DNA from: Salinisphaera shabanensis E1L3A
Lineage (GTDB): Bacteria; Pseudomonadota; Gammaproteobacteria; Nevskiales; Salinisphaeraceae
Assembly: GCF_000215955.2 (NCBI RefSeq)
Contig: NZ_AFNV02000020.1
Location: 22,021-86,020 of the forward strand
Reading direction: 5' to 3'
DNA: 64,000 nucleotides
Made by a program: the position numbers and the translations under genes. Within the stretch, counting starts at the first letter, position 1, and each line of letters begins with the position of its first letter. Of the stretch, positions 37,178 to 44,448 are shown piece by piece. Under the pieces are notes generated by a model. The model was not told where the DNA came from. It ran no database searches and saw nothing but the letters and a program-made list of their open reading frames with translations.

Positions 37178-38233
37178 ATGGAGCTCATCGCCGACTTCGC
37201 CGTGAACTACGGCCTGTTTCTCGCAAAGGCGCTGACGGTGGTTATCGCAATCGGTCTTGTCGCCGGCTGGATTCTGAGCATGATCGCGCAGGCCCGTGCC
37301 GAACGGGATGGCGATCAGCTCAAGATTACCCATGTCAACGAACGGCTCGAGCGTATGGCCGATACGCTTAACGCCACGCTGCTCAACGACAGCGAGCGCA
37401 AGGCGCGCGCCAAGCGCAAGAAAGTCGAAGACAAGCAACGCCGCAAGGCCGAAAAGCTCGGCAAGCGACACAAACCGGCGCGCCTGTTCGTACTTGATTT
37501 CGACGGTGACATTCGTGCCTCGGCGGTGGAATCCCTGCGTGACGAAATCACCGCGGTGCTACAGGTCGTCGAGCCCGAAGACGAAGTCATGATCCGCCTC
37601 GAATCTGCCGGCGGCATGGTCCACAGCTACGGCCTGGCTGCTTCGCAGCTGGCACGGCTGCGCGATGCCGGCGTACGCCTGACCATCTGTGTCGACCGTC
37701 TCGCAGCCAGTGGTGGCTACATGATGGCCTGCGTTGGCGAGCGGGTCGTCGCTGCCCCGTTTTCCATCATCGGTTCCATCGGCGTCGTCGCCCAGATTCC
37801 CAACTTTCATCGGCTTCTAAAAGACAAGCAGATCGATTTCGAAATGCACACGGCAGGCGACTACAAGCGCACGCTGACCGTGTTCGGCGAAAACACCGAA
37901 GAAGGCCGTGCCAAGTTTCGCGAAGAGCTGGAAGACACACATGGCCTGTTCAAGCATTTCGTCGCACGCTATCGCCCGTCGCTCGATATCAACCGAGTGG
38001 CCACCGGCGAACACTGGTATGGCAGTCAGGCGCTCGATCTTGCGCTGGTCGACGAGGTCGCGACCAGCGACGACGTGATGCTCATCGCCGCCCGTGATGG
38101 GCGTGACGTATTCACCGTAGCGGTGCACCACAAGAGCGGCTTGTTGTCGCGTATTGCCGAGCAGTCACGGCTGGCGATCAGTCGCAGCCTGGGCGAAAGC
38201 GGTCTCGCAAAAGTGGTACACCGCCCGCAATAG
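37178..38233 (+). CDS. sohB: Inner-membrane peptidase SohB (family S49)
   Basis: 351 residues. An N-terminal membrane helix (ALTVVIAIGLVAGWILSMIA) and a charged Lys/Arg-rich cytosolic-like stretch precede the S49 protease domain, which has Ser178 in LAASGGYMMAC as nucleophile and Lys230 in AGDYKRTLTVFGENT as its partner. This is the SppA/SohB Ser-Lys dyad. SohB was found in E. coli as a multicopy suppressor of degP loss, and here a DegQ-type protease gene follows 141 bp downstream on the same strand, a fitting neighbour for envelope quality control. Confidence 0.92.
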   Translation: MELIADFAVNYGLFLAKALTVVIAIGLVAGWILSMIAQARAERDGDQLKITHVNERLERMADTLNATLLNDSERKARAKRKKVEDKQRRKAEKLGKRHKPARLFVLDFDGDIRASAVESLRDEITAVLQVVEPEDEVMIRLESAGGMVHSYGLAASQLARLRDAGVRLTICVDRLAASGGYMMACVGERVVAAPFSIIGSIGVVAQIPNFHRLLKDKQIDFEMHTAGDYKRTLTVFGENTEEGRAKFREELEDTHGLFKHFVARYRPSLDINRVATGEHWYGSQALDLALVDEVATSDDVMLIAARDGRDVFTVAVHHKSGLLSRIAEQSRLAISRSLGESGLAKVVHRPQ

Positions 38234-38285
38234 GCAGGCTCCAGGGTACGATTGTCTGTACTGGGCAGGTTCTTGTGAAACGCAT

Positions 38286-38313
38286 GAAACTCGTTTGCCT
38301 GGAAATGGTCTTA
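38286..38313 (+). promoter_or_regulatory. Weak candidate sigma-E-type promoter before the DegQ gene
   Basis: GAAACT, 16-bp spacer, GTCTTA, about 60 bp before the protease ATG. The boxes resemble the RpoE pattern (GGAACTT-N16-TCTGA) only partly. Regulation of DegP/MucD-type genes by RpoE is known in relatives; here it is a guess from one match. Confidence 0.25.
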
Positions 38314-38374
38314 CGCTGCGGGACGATCCGGGGTACGCCGGTCGTATGGTGAACACACCAACGAGAAAGAACCT

Positions 38375-39787
38375 ATGACGCCAACTGTAAGCAAGCGTTT
38401 CAACACGCTCCTGTTTTCCTGTGTTCTGTTACTGGCCATGAGCAGCGCCCATGCCGCCGTGCCGAGCGGCATGCTGGGTGGCGACAATCCGTCGCTCGCG
38501 CCCATGCTCGACGAAGCGCTGCCTGCCGTGGTCAACGTGGTCGTTACCGGTAAACCGCAGCAAATGCCGGACAACCCGCTGTTCAACGACCCCTTCTTCC
38601 GTCGCTTTTTCGACATGCCCGACCAGCAGCAGCGTCAGACACCGCGCCAGCCTACCGCGGCCGGCTCCGGCGTCATCGTCGATGCCGACAAGGGTTATGT
38701 ACTGACCAATCACCACGTGGTGACCGACGCCGAGAAGATCGTGGTGCGCCTCAACGACAACCGCGAATACGACGCCAAGCTCATCGGCGACGATCCGGAA
38801 ACCGATATCGCGGTGCTGCAGATCAAGACCGACGACAAGCTCACCGAACTGCCCATCGCCAACTCCGACGATTTGCGCGTCGGCGATTTCGTGGTCGCCA
38901 TTGGCAATCCGTTCGGCCTGCGCCAGACCGTTACGTCGGGCATCGTTAGCGGGCTCGGCCGGCACGGCCTTGGCAACCGCTATGAAGATTTCATTCAGAC
39001 CGATGCCTCGATCAACCCCGGCAACTCCGGCGGCGCCCTGGTTAATCTCAAGGGCGAGCTGATCGGGATCAACAGCGCGATTCTCTCCCGCACCGGGGGC
39101 AACATCGGTATCGGCTTTGCCATCCCCAGCAACCTCGTTAACAGCGTCTACACACAGATCGCCGAAAATGGCGAAGTCCAGCGCGGCCGTCTGGGCGTGG
39201 TCGGGCAGAACCTGACCGCCGACCTGGCATCGGCCTTCGACCTGGATATCAATCAAGGCGTGGTCGTCGCCCAGGTGATGCCGGATTCTCCGGCAGAAAA
39301 GGCCGGAATCAAGGAACGGGACGTCATCACCCAGGTCAACAACAAGAATATCGACGACTTCTCCCAGCTCGCCAACGCCATCGGGCTGAAGTCCCCCGGC
39401 GATAAGGTCACAATCACGCTGCTACGCAACGGCAAGGAGCGCAAGGTCGATGCCACGCTCGGCAACGCCGCGGACGCTGCCGACAGCAGCGGCGGTTCGG
39501 CCACTGCCGACAACGACCTGGCAGACGGTTTGAAAGGCGCGACCTTTGGCCCCCTGACCGATGACAATCCGTTGGCCGGAGAAGTCGAAGGCATCGTGGT
39601 GACCGATGTCGAACGCGGCTCGCCGGCAGCCCGTGCGGGCCTGCGCCCGGACGATGTGATTACATCGATCAACCGCCAGCCCATCAACGACGTCTCCCAG
39701 CTGTCTAAATTGGCCGGTCCCGACGTCAATCAGCTGTTGCTGCACGTGCGTCGAGGCGGCGGGGCGTTGTTCCTGCTGATCCGTTAG
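38375..39787 (+). CDS. Periplasmic serine protease, DegP/DegQ (Do) family
   Basis: 470 residues. Signal peptide LLFSCVLLLAMSSAHA (cleavage near residue 28), trypsin-like domain with triad His114 (TNHHVV), Asp144 (ETDIAVLQ) and Ser218 (NPGNSGGALV), then two PDZ domains (about 270-360 and 395-470). It degrades and chaperones misfolded envelope proteins. Length and two PDZ domains match MucD/DegQ. Ends at its own terminator. DegP, DegQ and MucD cannot be told apart by reading, so no symbol is given. Confidence 0.94.
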   Translation: MTPTVSKRFNTLLFSCVLLLAMSSAHAAVPSGMLGGDNPSLAPMLDEALPAVVNVVVTGKPQQMPDNPLFNDPFFRRFFDMPDQQQRQTPRQPTAAGSGVIVDADKGYVLTNHHVVTDAEKIVVRLNDNREYDAKLIGDDPETDIAVLQIKTDDKLTELPIANSDDLRVGDFVVAIGNPFGLRQTVTSGIVSGLGRHGLGNRYEDFIQTDASINPGNSGGALVNLKGELIGINSAILSRTGGNIGIGFAIPSNLVNSVYTQIAENGEVQRGRLGVVGQNLTADLASAFDLDINQGVVVAQVMPDSPAEKAGIKERDVITQVNNKNIDDFSQLANAIGLKSPGDKVTITLLRNGKERKVDATLGNAADAADSSGGSATADNDLADGLKGATFGPLTDDNPLAGEVEGIVVTDVERGSPAARAGLRPDDVITSINRQPINDVSQLSKLAGPDVNQLLLHVRRGGGALFLLIR

Positions 39788-39812
39788 CCTGCAGGCACGA
39801 TCGCTCGCACGA

Positions 39813-39840
39813 GGCCCGGCATTCGCCGGGCCTTCTTTTT
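39813..39840 (+). terminator. Rho-independent terminator of the DegQ-type protease gene
   Basis: Stem GGCCCGGC / GCCGGGCC with an ATTC tetraloop, then TTCTTTTT, 26 bp past the stop. Confidence 0.93.
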
Positions 39841-39898
39841 GCATATTTCCCGCAGCGCCCGGCGACGGCTATACTCGGGTACACATCCAGGGAGCGTT

Positions 39899-40096
39899 AT
39901 GAGCCAGTTCGAGATCGCCCACTTCGAGGATCGCGTCGAGGCCTTGATCGAGGCCTATCGTGTGTTGCTGCACGATTACGAAGCACTCAAGACCTCCTAC
40001 GAGCAAGAACAAGCCCGTAATCGAGAAACACGCGAGCGTCTCAACGGCGTGATCGAACGCATTCGCGCGCTCGAGGCTGAAGCCGACAACGCCTAA
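39899..40096 (+). CDS. Small coiled-coil protein, TIGR02449 / ZapB-like
   Basis: 65 residues from ATG 39899 with AGGGAG upstream; the longer frame from 39839 runs into the terminator. Almost the whole protein is a charged heptad-rich helix (EDRVEALIEAYRVLLHDYEA and on), as in the small protein found just before zapA in pseudomonads and relatives. ZapB of E. coli is a coiled-coil partner of ZapA at the division ring; the same job here is inferred from position and shape. The zapA start follows after 12 bp. Confidence 0.8.
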   Translation: MSQFEIAHFEDRVEALIEAYRVLLHDYEALKTSYEQEQARNRETRERLNGVIERIRALEAEADNA

Positions 40097-40108
40097 CGGA
40101 TACACCCA

Positions 40109-40435
40109 ATGCCGCCAGAAAAACAAACCGCGCTGACCATCCGTATTTTGGGCCGTGATTACTCCATCGCCTGCCCCGATGGCGAACGCGAGAGTCTGCT
40201 CAATTCGGCCGAATATCTGTCGCGGCGCATGCACGCCATCCAACGCAAGGGCAAGACGCTGGGCGTCGAACGTATTGCAGTGATGGCCGCACTCAATATC
40301 GCGCGCGACCTGATCGCCGCCGAGCGCCGTCTCGAGCGCCAGGAAGCCGGGCTGCCGGCCACCGACAGCGAAATCACCGAGCGATTGTCGCAACTGCAGC
40401 TCCATATCGAATCCGCGCTCAAAGAGCCCAACTAG
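40109..40435 (+). CDS. zapA: Cell division protein ZapA
   Basis: 108 residues, usual for ZapA. N-terminal TIRILGRDYSIACPDGER is the family head; the C-terminal half is a coiled coil. ZapA crosslinks FtsZ filaments at midcell. It follows the ZapB-like gene by 12 bp and precedes 6S RNA and ygfA, the standard gammaproteobacterial order, which supports the call. Confidence 0.95.
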   Translation: MPPEKQTALTIRILGRDYSIACPDGERESLLNSAEYLSRRMHAIQRKGKTLGVERIAVMAALNIARDLIAAERRLERQEAGLPATDSEITERLSQLQLHIESALKEPN

Positions 40436-40496
40436 CCTGGCGCGCGAACCGAAAATTCGGTCTTGCATCGCGGCAGGAGCGCAGCAGAACCAACCG

Positions 40497-40527
40497 GGTG
40501 CAACACGGCCCCGTGTTCGATTGCACC
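40497..40527. other. Bulged hairpin abutting the 6S RNA promoter
   Basis: Outer stem GGTGCAA / TTGCACC and inner stem CACGG / CCGTG with a 2-nt loop and a 5-nt one-sided bulge (TTCGA). It starts 62 bp past zapA and ends one base before the -35 box of the 6S promoter. No T run. It may end zapA mRNA or be a protein site. A shorter hairpin (ACCGAA / TTCGGT) lies at 40448-40461. Confidence 0.45.
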
Positions 40528-40528
40528 A

Positions 40529-40558
40529 TTGGCACCACCGCGCCGAGCCGCGTATCAT
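40529..40558 (+). promoter_or_regulatory. Promoter of 6S RNA
   Basis: TTGGCA, 18-bp spacer, TATCAT. The -10 box ends seven bases before the base at which the 6S closing stem begins (40566), so promoter position and RNA end agree. Confidence 0.7.
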
Positions 40559-40565
40559 CGTGATT

Positions 40566-40755
40566 GCCGGCACTCCTGCGGTGTTCGACGACCTCCCGGT
40601 TCCCCTTGAGCCTAAGTACCTAAACCGGGGTGGGAAACGTCGCAGGTGAGTACGCCCGCCTTGCTGCGGGAAACCTAATGCGGCGTGGAACGCCCCACTT
40701 GAGCATTCGTCTCAAGGATAGTGGACGGTCGACGGCACAGGCGGGAGTGTCGGCC
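40566..40755 (+). ncRNA. ssrS: 6S RNA (SsrS)
   Basis: About 190 nt between zapA and ygfA, the conserved site. The 5' strand 40566-40579 (GCCGGCACTCCTGC) pairs over 14 bp with 40741-40754 (GCGGGAGTGTCGGC), two G-U pairs included, giving the terminal stem. Inside the 5' arm is the near-universal CCCCTTGAGCC element, followed by a purine-rich central region. 6S RNA mimics an open promoter, binds sigma70 RNA polymerase and lowers transcription in stationary phase. Ends are inferred from pairing and the promoter, and may be off by a few bases. Confidence 0.92.
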
Positions 40756-40793
40756 CTTTCGTTTTTCTCCTGAGTCATTGATGCTGTGACGCC

Positions 40794-41390
40794 ATGAGCG
40801 TTTCCATCGACGACCAACGCCGCGCCGCACTGCGCGCCCGCCGCAATCTCAATCCCGCTGCAGCTCACGCCGCCAGCCGCAAGGCCTGCAGGCGTATTGC
40901 CCGCCTGTCCGTATTCAGGCGCGCCCGCCGTATCGGCCTGTACTGGCCCATGCGTAATGAGGCCGACCCGCGGCTGCTGCTGCCCTACTTCGACCAACGC
41001 CAACAGGCCTTCCTGCCGCGTGTTAACGGTAAACGCCTGGAATTCATTGCCTTCGACGGCCTGGGTTTTCGTCAGCGTCGCAGCCCGCTCGGCATTGTCG
41101 AACCGACCGCAAGCCACGCTAGGCCGGTGGCCACGCTCGACCTGCTCATCGTGCCGTTATCGGCCTTCGATGCCGCGGCCCGGCGTATCGGCATGGGCGG
41201 CGGCTTCTACGATCGCACCCTCGCCAGTCAGGGCGAATCGGCTTTTCGCGGCCCTTGGCTCCTGGGTTTAGCGTTCGAAGTGCAACGCGTCGAACGTATC
41301 GCTACGCGCGAGTGGGATGTGCCACTGGACGCGGTCGCCAGCGATGCGGGTATCTACCGGCGCGCGACCTGCCCCACCTCGCTGCGTTAA
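40794..41390 (+). CDS. ygfA: 5-formyltetrahydrofolate cyclo-ligase
   Basis: 198 residues. Converts 5-formyl-THF to 5,10-methenyl-THF with ATP. Family marks: an Arg/Lys-rich nucleotide-binding start (RRAALRARRNLNP), YWPMRNEADPR and the C-terminal GMGGGFYDRTLAS. Lies 39 bp after 6S RNA; in E. coli the two are cotranscribed and linked to persister formation, so readthrough from the 6S promoter is probable here. Confidence 0.94.
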   Translation: MSVSIDDQRRAALRARRNLNPAAAHAASRKACRRIARLSVFRRARRIGLYWPMRNEADPRLLLPYFDQRQQAFLPRVNGKRLEFIAFDGLGFRQRRSPLGIVEPTASHARPVATLDLLIVPLSAFDAAARRIGMGGGFYDRTLASQGESAFRGPWLLGLAFEVQRVERIATREWDVPLDAVASDAGIYRRATCPTSLR

Positions 41391-41435
41391 ACTCGCGCAC
41401 AACGCACTCATCACGTTTCCAAGGATCGAATTCGC

Positions 41436-41912
41436 ATGCGTTATTGGCTGATGAAATCCGAACCGGACGAGTTCAGTATTCAGGACCTGCAGCAGCGCAA
41501 GAACCAGACCGAAGGCTGGGACGGCGTGCGCAACTATCAGGCACGCAATTTCATGCGCGACGACATGTCCGAAGGCGATCTCGCGTTTTTCTATCATTCG
41601 AACACCAAGGTGCCCGGCGTAGTCGGCATCATGCGCGTCTCGCGGGCGGGCTACCCGGACGACAAGGCGTTCGATCCCAAGGACGCCCACTACGACCCCA
41701 AGTCGGACCCGGAAAAACCGCGCTGGTATCGCGTGGATGTCACCTTCGAGCGCGAACTCGACCGCGTCATTTCACTGGCCGAGATCAAGGATCACGCCGA
41801 CGAACTCGGCGGCTTCCCGCTGGTGCGCAAGGGCAACCGACTTTCTGTCATGCCGGTCGACAAAGAGCACTGGGATTTCATTCTCGGGCTGGAACACAAC
41901 GCACCCGAATAG
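41436..41912 (+). CDS. EVE-domain protein
   Basis: 158 residues, one EVE domain end to end: RYWLMKSEPDEFSIQDL at the start, GWDGVRNYQARNFMRD, and FYHSNTKVPGVVGI. EVE domains are PUA-like and bind modified bases in RNA or DNA; the single-domain bacterial family is highly conserved next to ygfA but its ligand is not established. It follows ygfA by 45 bp on the same strand, so it is probably in the same unit. Confidence 0.93.
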   Translation: MRYWLMKSEPDEFSIQDLQQRKNQTEGWDGVRNYQARNFMRDDMSEGDLAFFYHSNTKVPGVVGIMRVSRAGYPDDKAFDPKDAHYDPKSDPEKPRWYRVDVTFERELDRVISLAEIKDHADELGGFPLVRKGNRLSVMPVDKEHWDFILGLEHNAPE

Positions 41913-41963
41913 CGCATTCCTTGCGCGCGCTGTCATCCGCCGCCCAAACACGAGGCTTGATTC

Positions 41964-42350
41964 ATGCCCCAAAACCCGATTGCGACCTGGCACGAGCTTG
42001 TCGAAAGCCGTAGCGCTAACGGCCTCGATGCATTGATCGCCGAAGACGCGGTATTCCACTCACCCGTGGTGCATACGCCGCAGGTGGGCAAGGCCATTAC
42101 CGTGCAGTATCTCACCGCCGCACTGAAGGTATTCGCCACCGACGATTTTTCTTATGTGCGTCAGCTAAAAGACGAAAACAACGCGGTACTCGAATTCGAG
42201 CTGGAACTCGATGGCATTCAGATCAACGGCGTCGACATGATCCAGTGGAACGACGCCGGCAAGATCACCGAGTTCAAGGTGATGCTACGACCGCTGAAAG
42301 CCGTCAACGTCATTCATCAGAAAATGGGGGCCATGCTGCAGGCTCGTTAG
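41964..42350 (+). CDS. NTF2-like (SnoaL-type) protein, unknown function
   Basis: 128 residues with the NTF2-like cone pattern: WHELVESRSANGLDALIAED, then AVFHSPVVHTPQVGKA and alternating beta strands ending in FKVMLRPLKAVNVIHQ. Such proteins may bind or isomerise small hydrophobic ligands, or be non-enzymatic; nothing here tells which. No signal peptide. It follows the EVE gene by 51 bp and its stop overlaps that of the minus-strand GT9 gene by 4 bp. Confidence 0.75.
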   Translation: MPQNPIATWHELVESRSANGLDALIAEDAVFHSPVVHTPQVGKAITVQYLTAALKVFATDDFSYVRQLKDENNAVLEFELELDGIQINGVDMIQWNDAGKITEFKVMLRPLKAVNVIHQKMGAMLQAR

Positions 42351-43414
42351 GCCCGTGCGCCGGCCATGGCTTGATCGATACGATCGGTGACGGCTTCAAC
42401 CGGGATCAACCCCATCACGCCGGCGTCGTCTTCAATCCGTGTGCCCCATTTCAGCTTATCGGGCGTGGCATTGCGATAGCGGGCAGCCGCTTCGGCGAAA
42501 TAGTCGACACAGAAAGCGCGTGAACGGTAGGCGCCGCTGCGGCGTGGGTCGGTCGCGGCATGTAGCGAGATCGTAGTGATATCGGTCGCATTGGCCATAT
42601 GGGCCGGCCCGGAGTCGGGAGTGACAAGCACACGCCCGTGCTCGAACAAGGCAAGCAACTGCTTGAGATTGGTCTGCCCGATCAGATTCGTGGCCGCACT
42701 CGACATCGCGGCCTCGATATCGGCGCCCATTCGGCGCTCCAGGTCGCTCGGCCCGCCGACGAGCACGGCCCGCAGGCCGTGCGCACGTACCGCATGATCA
42801 GCAGCCGCAGCATAGCGATCGGCGAGCCAGTTTCGTCGCGTATGGCTCGAACAGGGGCTGATGAACAGGATTTCGCGCGACTCGTCGCCCAGTAATTCGG
42901 CCGCCCTCGCACGATCGGCGTCGGCGATGGGTACCCGCCAGTCCATAACCGGATCGCTCGCGCCGAGCATGTCCGCAAATGCCAGAAAACCATCCACCAC
43001 ATGCCGGCTCTCAACCGCCGAAATACGTTCGCGTACGAACAGCCGCTGGCCGTCGCGCGCACGGCGGGCATCGAAACCGATGCGGCGATCCGCCTTCACG
43101 AGCAGGCTGATGCGATTCGCCCGCCAGCTCGCGTGCATATCGAGCAACGCGTCGAAGCGTCGGCCGGCCAGTTGACGCTTGAGATCGGCAATTGCAGCAC
43201 GTCCGCCGCGTTTGTCGTAGACCAGACATTCCACACCGGGAATATCGGCGACCAGCCCGGCCTCCGCCTTGTTGATGATCCAGGTGATCTGGATATCGGG
43301 TCGCGCGGCCTGTAGCGTGCGAATCGCGGGCACCACGTTGGCGCAATCGCCCAGCGCGGACAACCGCAGAATACAAACCCGGCGCGGTACCGCGCCCTGC
43401 GACAAACGCCCCAT
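42347..43414 (-). CDS. Family GT9 glycosyltransferase, heptosyltransferase-like
   Basis: 355 residues. Opens with RVCILRLSALGDCANVVPAI, the GT9 N-terminal loop, and has ISPCSSHTRRNW and TPDSGPAHMANAT, the donor-site motif of ADP-heptose transferases (WaaC, WaaF, WaaQ). It probably adds heptose to the LPS core at the inner membrane, using the product of HldE/HldD. It is the only GT9 gene in the window and lies 13 kb beyond the main LPS cluster. Its ATG follows the stop of the CDF gene directly (TGAATG), so the two are coupled. Confidence 0.85.
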   Translation of the reverse strand: MGRLSQGAVPRRVCILRLSALGDCANVVPAIRTLQAARPDIQITWIINKAEAGLVADIPGVECLVYDKRGGRAAIADLKRQLAGRRFDALLDMHASWRANRISLLVKADRRIGFDARRARDGQRLFVRERISAVESRHVVDGFLAFADMLGASDPVMDWRVPIADADRARAAELLGDESREILFISPCSSHTRRNWLADRYAAAADHAVRAHGLRAVLVGGPSDLERRMGADIEAAMSSAATNLIGQTNLKQLLALFEHGRVLVTPDSGPAHMANATDITTISLHAATDPRRSGAYRSRAFCVDYFAEAAARYRNATPDKLKWGTRIEDDAGVMGLIPVEAVTDRIDQAMAGARA

Positions 43415-44386
43415 TCAGCTGGCGGCGCCCGGCGTTTCGCCATCGTGCGGCTTGTGATTCGGTGCGCCCGCTGTCGTTTGCTCGGCCGAGCGCTCGGCTT
43501 CAATGAATATGCGTTTGACGTTTTCGCAGCGCGCCTTGATATCGCGGTCCATGCGCTCGATATCGGCCTGGATCTGTTCGCCGCTCAAACCCGGCGCAAA
43601 ACGCACGCTGATATTGGCGAGAATGAAGTTCGGGCCGACGTGCATGGTCAGCACTTCATTGACCTTGGCAACGGCGTCATGCGTCGAGACGACCTCGCGG
43701 ATATCGCGCACTACATGCTGGTTGGCCGCTTCGCCGATCAACAGTCCCTTGGTTTCGATTGCCAGCCATACCGCGGTGATCGCGAGAATGATGCCGATAC
43801 AGATGGAGGCGATACCGTCGAAGATCTCGATGCCGGTGAGCTGGCCGGCCAACAGTGCTACAAACGCCACGACCAGGCCCAGCATCGCCGCGCTGTCTTC
43901 GAACAGCACCAGGAAGGCGCCCGGGTCCTTGCCTCGACGCACCGCTTCGAAAACGCCCCACTTGCCCTTCACGCGATTGAATTCCTTGGCAGCGATAAAC
44001 CAGGCCACGCCTTCGAAGAGCATGGCCAGACCGAGCACGATGTAGTTGATCATCGGGCTTTCGATCGGGTGCGGGTGCAGCAGTCGATTGACGCCTTCAT
44101 AGATCGAAATGCCCGAGCCCACCGCGAAGATGAGGACCGCGACCATGAAGCTCCAGAAATAGATTTCCTTGCCATAGCCAAACGGAAACTTCGCATCGGC
44201 CGGGCGTTTGGCGCGCTTCATGCCATACAGCAGCAAGCCCTGATTGCCGGTATCCACGGTGGAATGGATGCCCTCCGCCATCATGGCTGCACTGCCGGTG
44301 AATGCTGCCGCGATGAACTTGGTTACCGCGATGAGCAGATTGCCGATCAGTGCGGCGATGATGACGGTCTTCGAACCCGAGGCCAT
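43415..44386 (-). CDS. Cation diffusion facilitator (CDF) metal exporter
   Basis: 323 residues: six membrane helices and a cytosolic C-terminal domain (from about 215, VVSTHDAVAKVNEV). Helix 2 has the metal pair H41-x3-D45 in AEGIHSTVD. Helix 5 reads FE163-D164-SAAMLG where most CDF proteins have HxxxD, a pattern like the SLC30A9/ZnT9 branch, so transport or metal choice may differ from YiiP-type zinc exporters. The last 25 residues are low-complexity. Coupled to the GT9 gene downstream. Confidence 0.88.
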   Translation of the reverse strand: MASGSKTVIIAALIGNLLIAVTKFIAAAFTGSAAMMAEGIHSTVDTGNQGLLLYGMKRAKRPADAKFPFGYGKEIYFWSFMVAVLIFAVGSGISIYEGVNRLLHPHPIESPMINYIVLGLAMLFEGVAWFIAAKEFNRVKGKWGVFEAVRRGKDPGAFLVLFEDSAAMLGLVVAFVALLAGQLTGIEIFDGIASICIGIILAITAVWLAIETKGLLIGEAANQHVVRDIREVVSTHDAVAKVNEVLTMHVGPNFILANISVRFAPGLSGEQIQADIERMDRDIKARCENVKRIFIEAERSAEQTTAGAPNHKPHDGETPGAAS

Positions 44387-44448
44387 GGCGTTTTCCTGCT
44401 GGCTATGTCGCCGGCGGTGTCATCACCGCAGGACGCTTGAACGATTGA

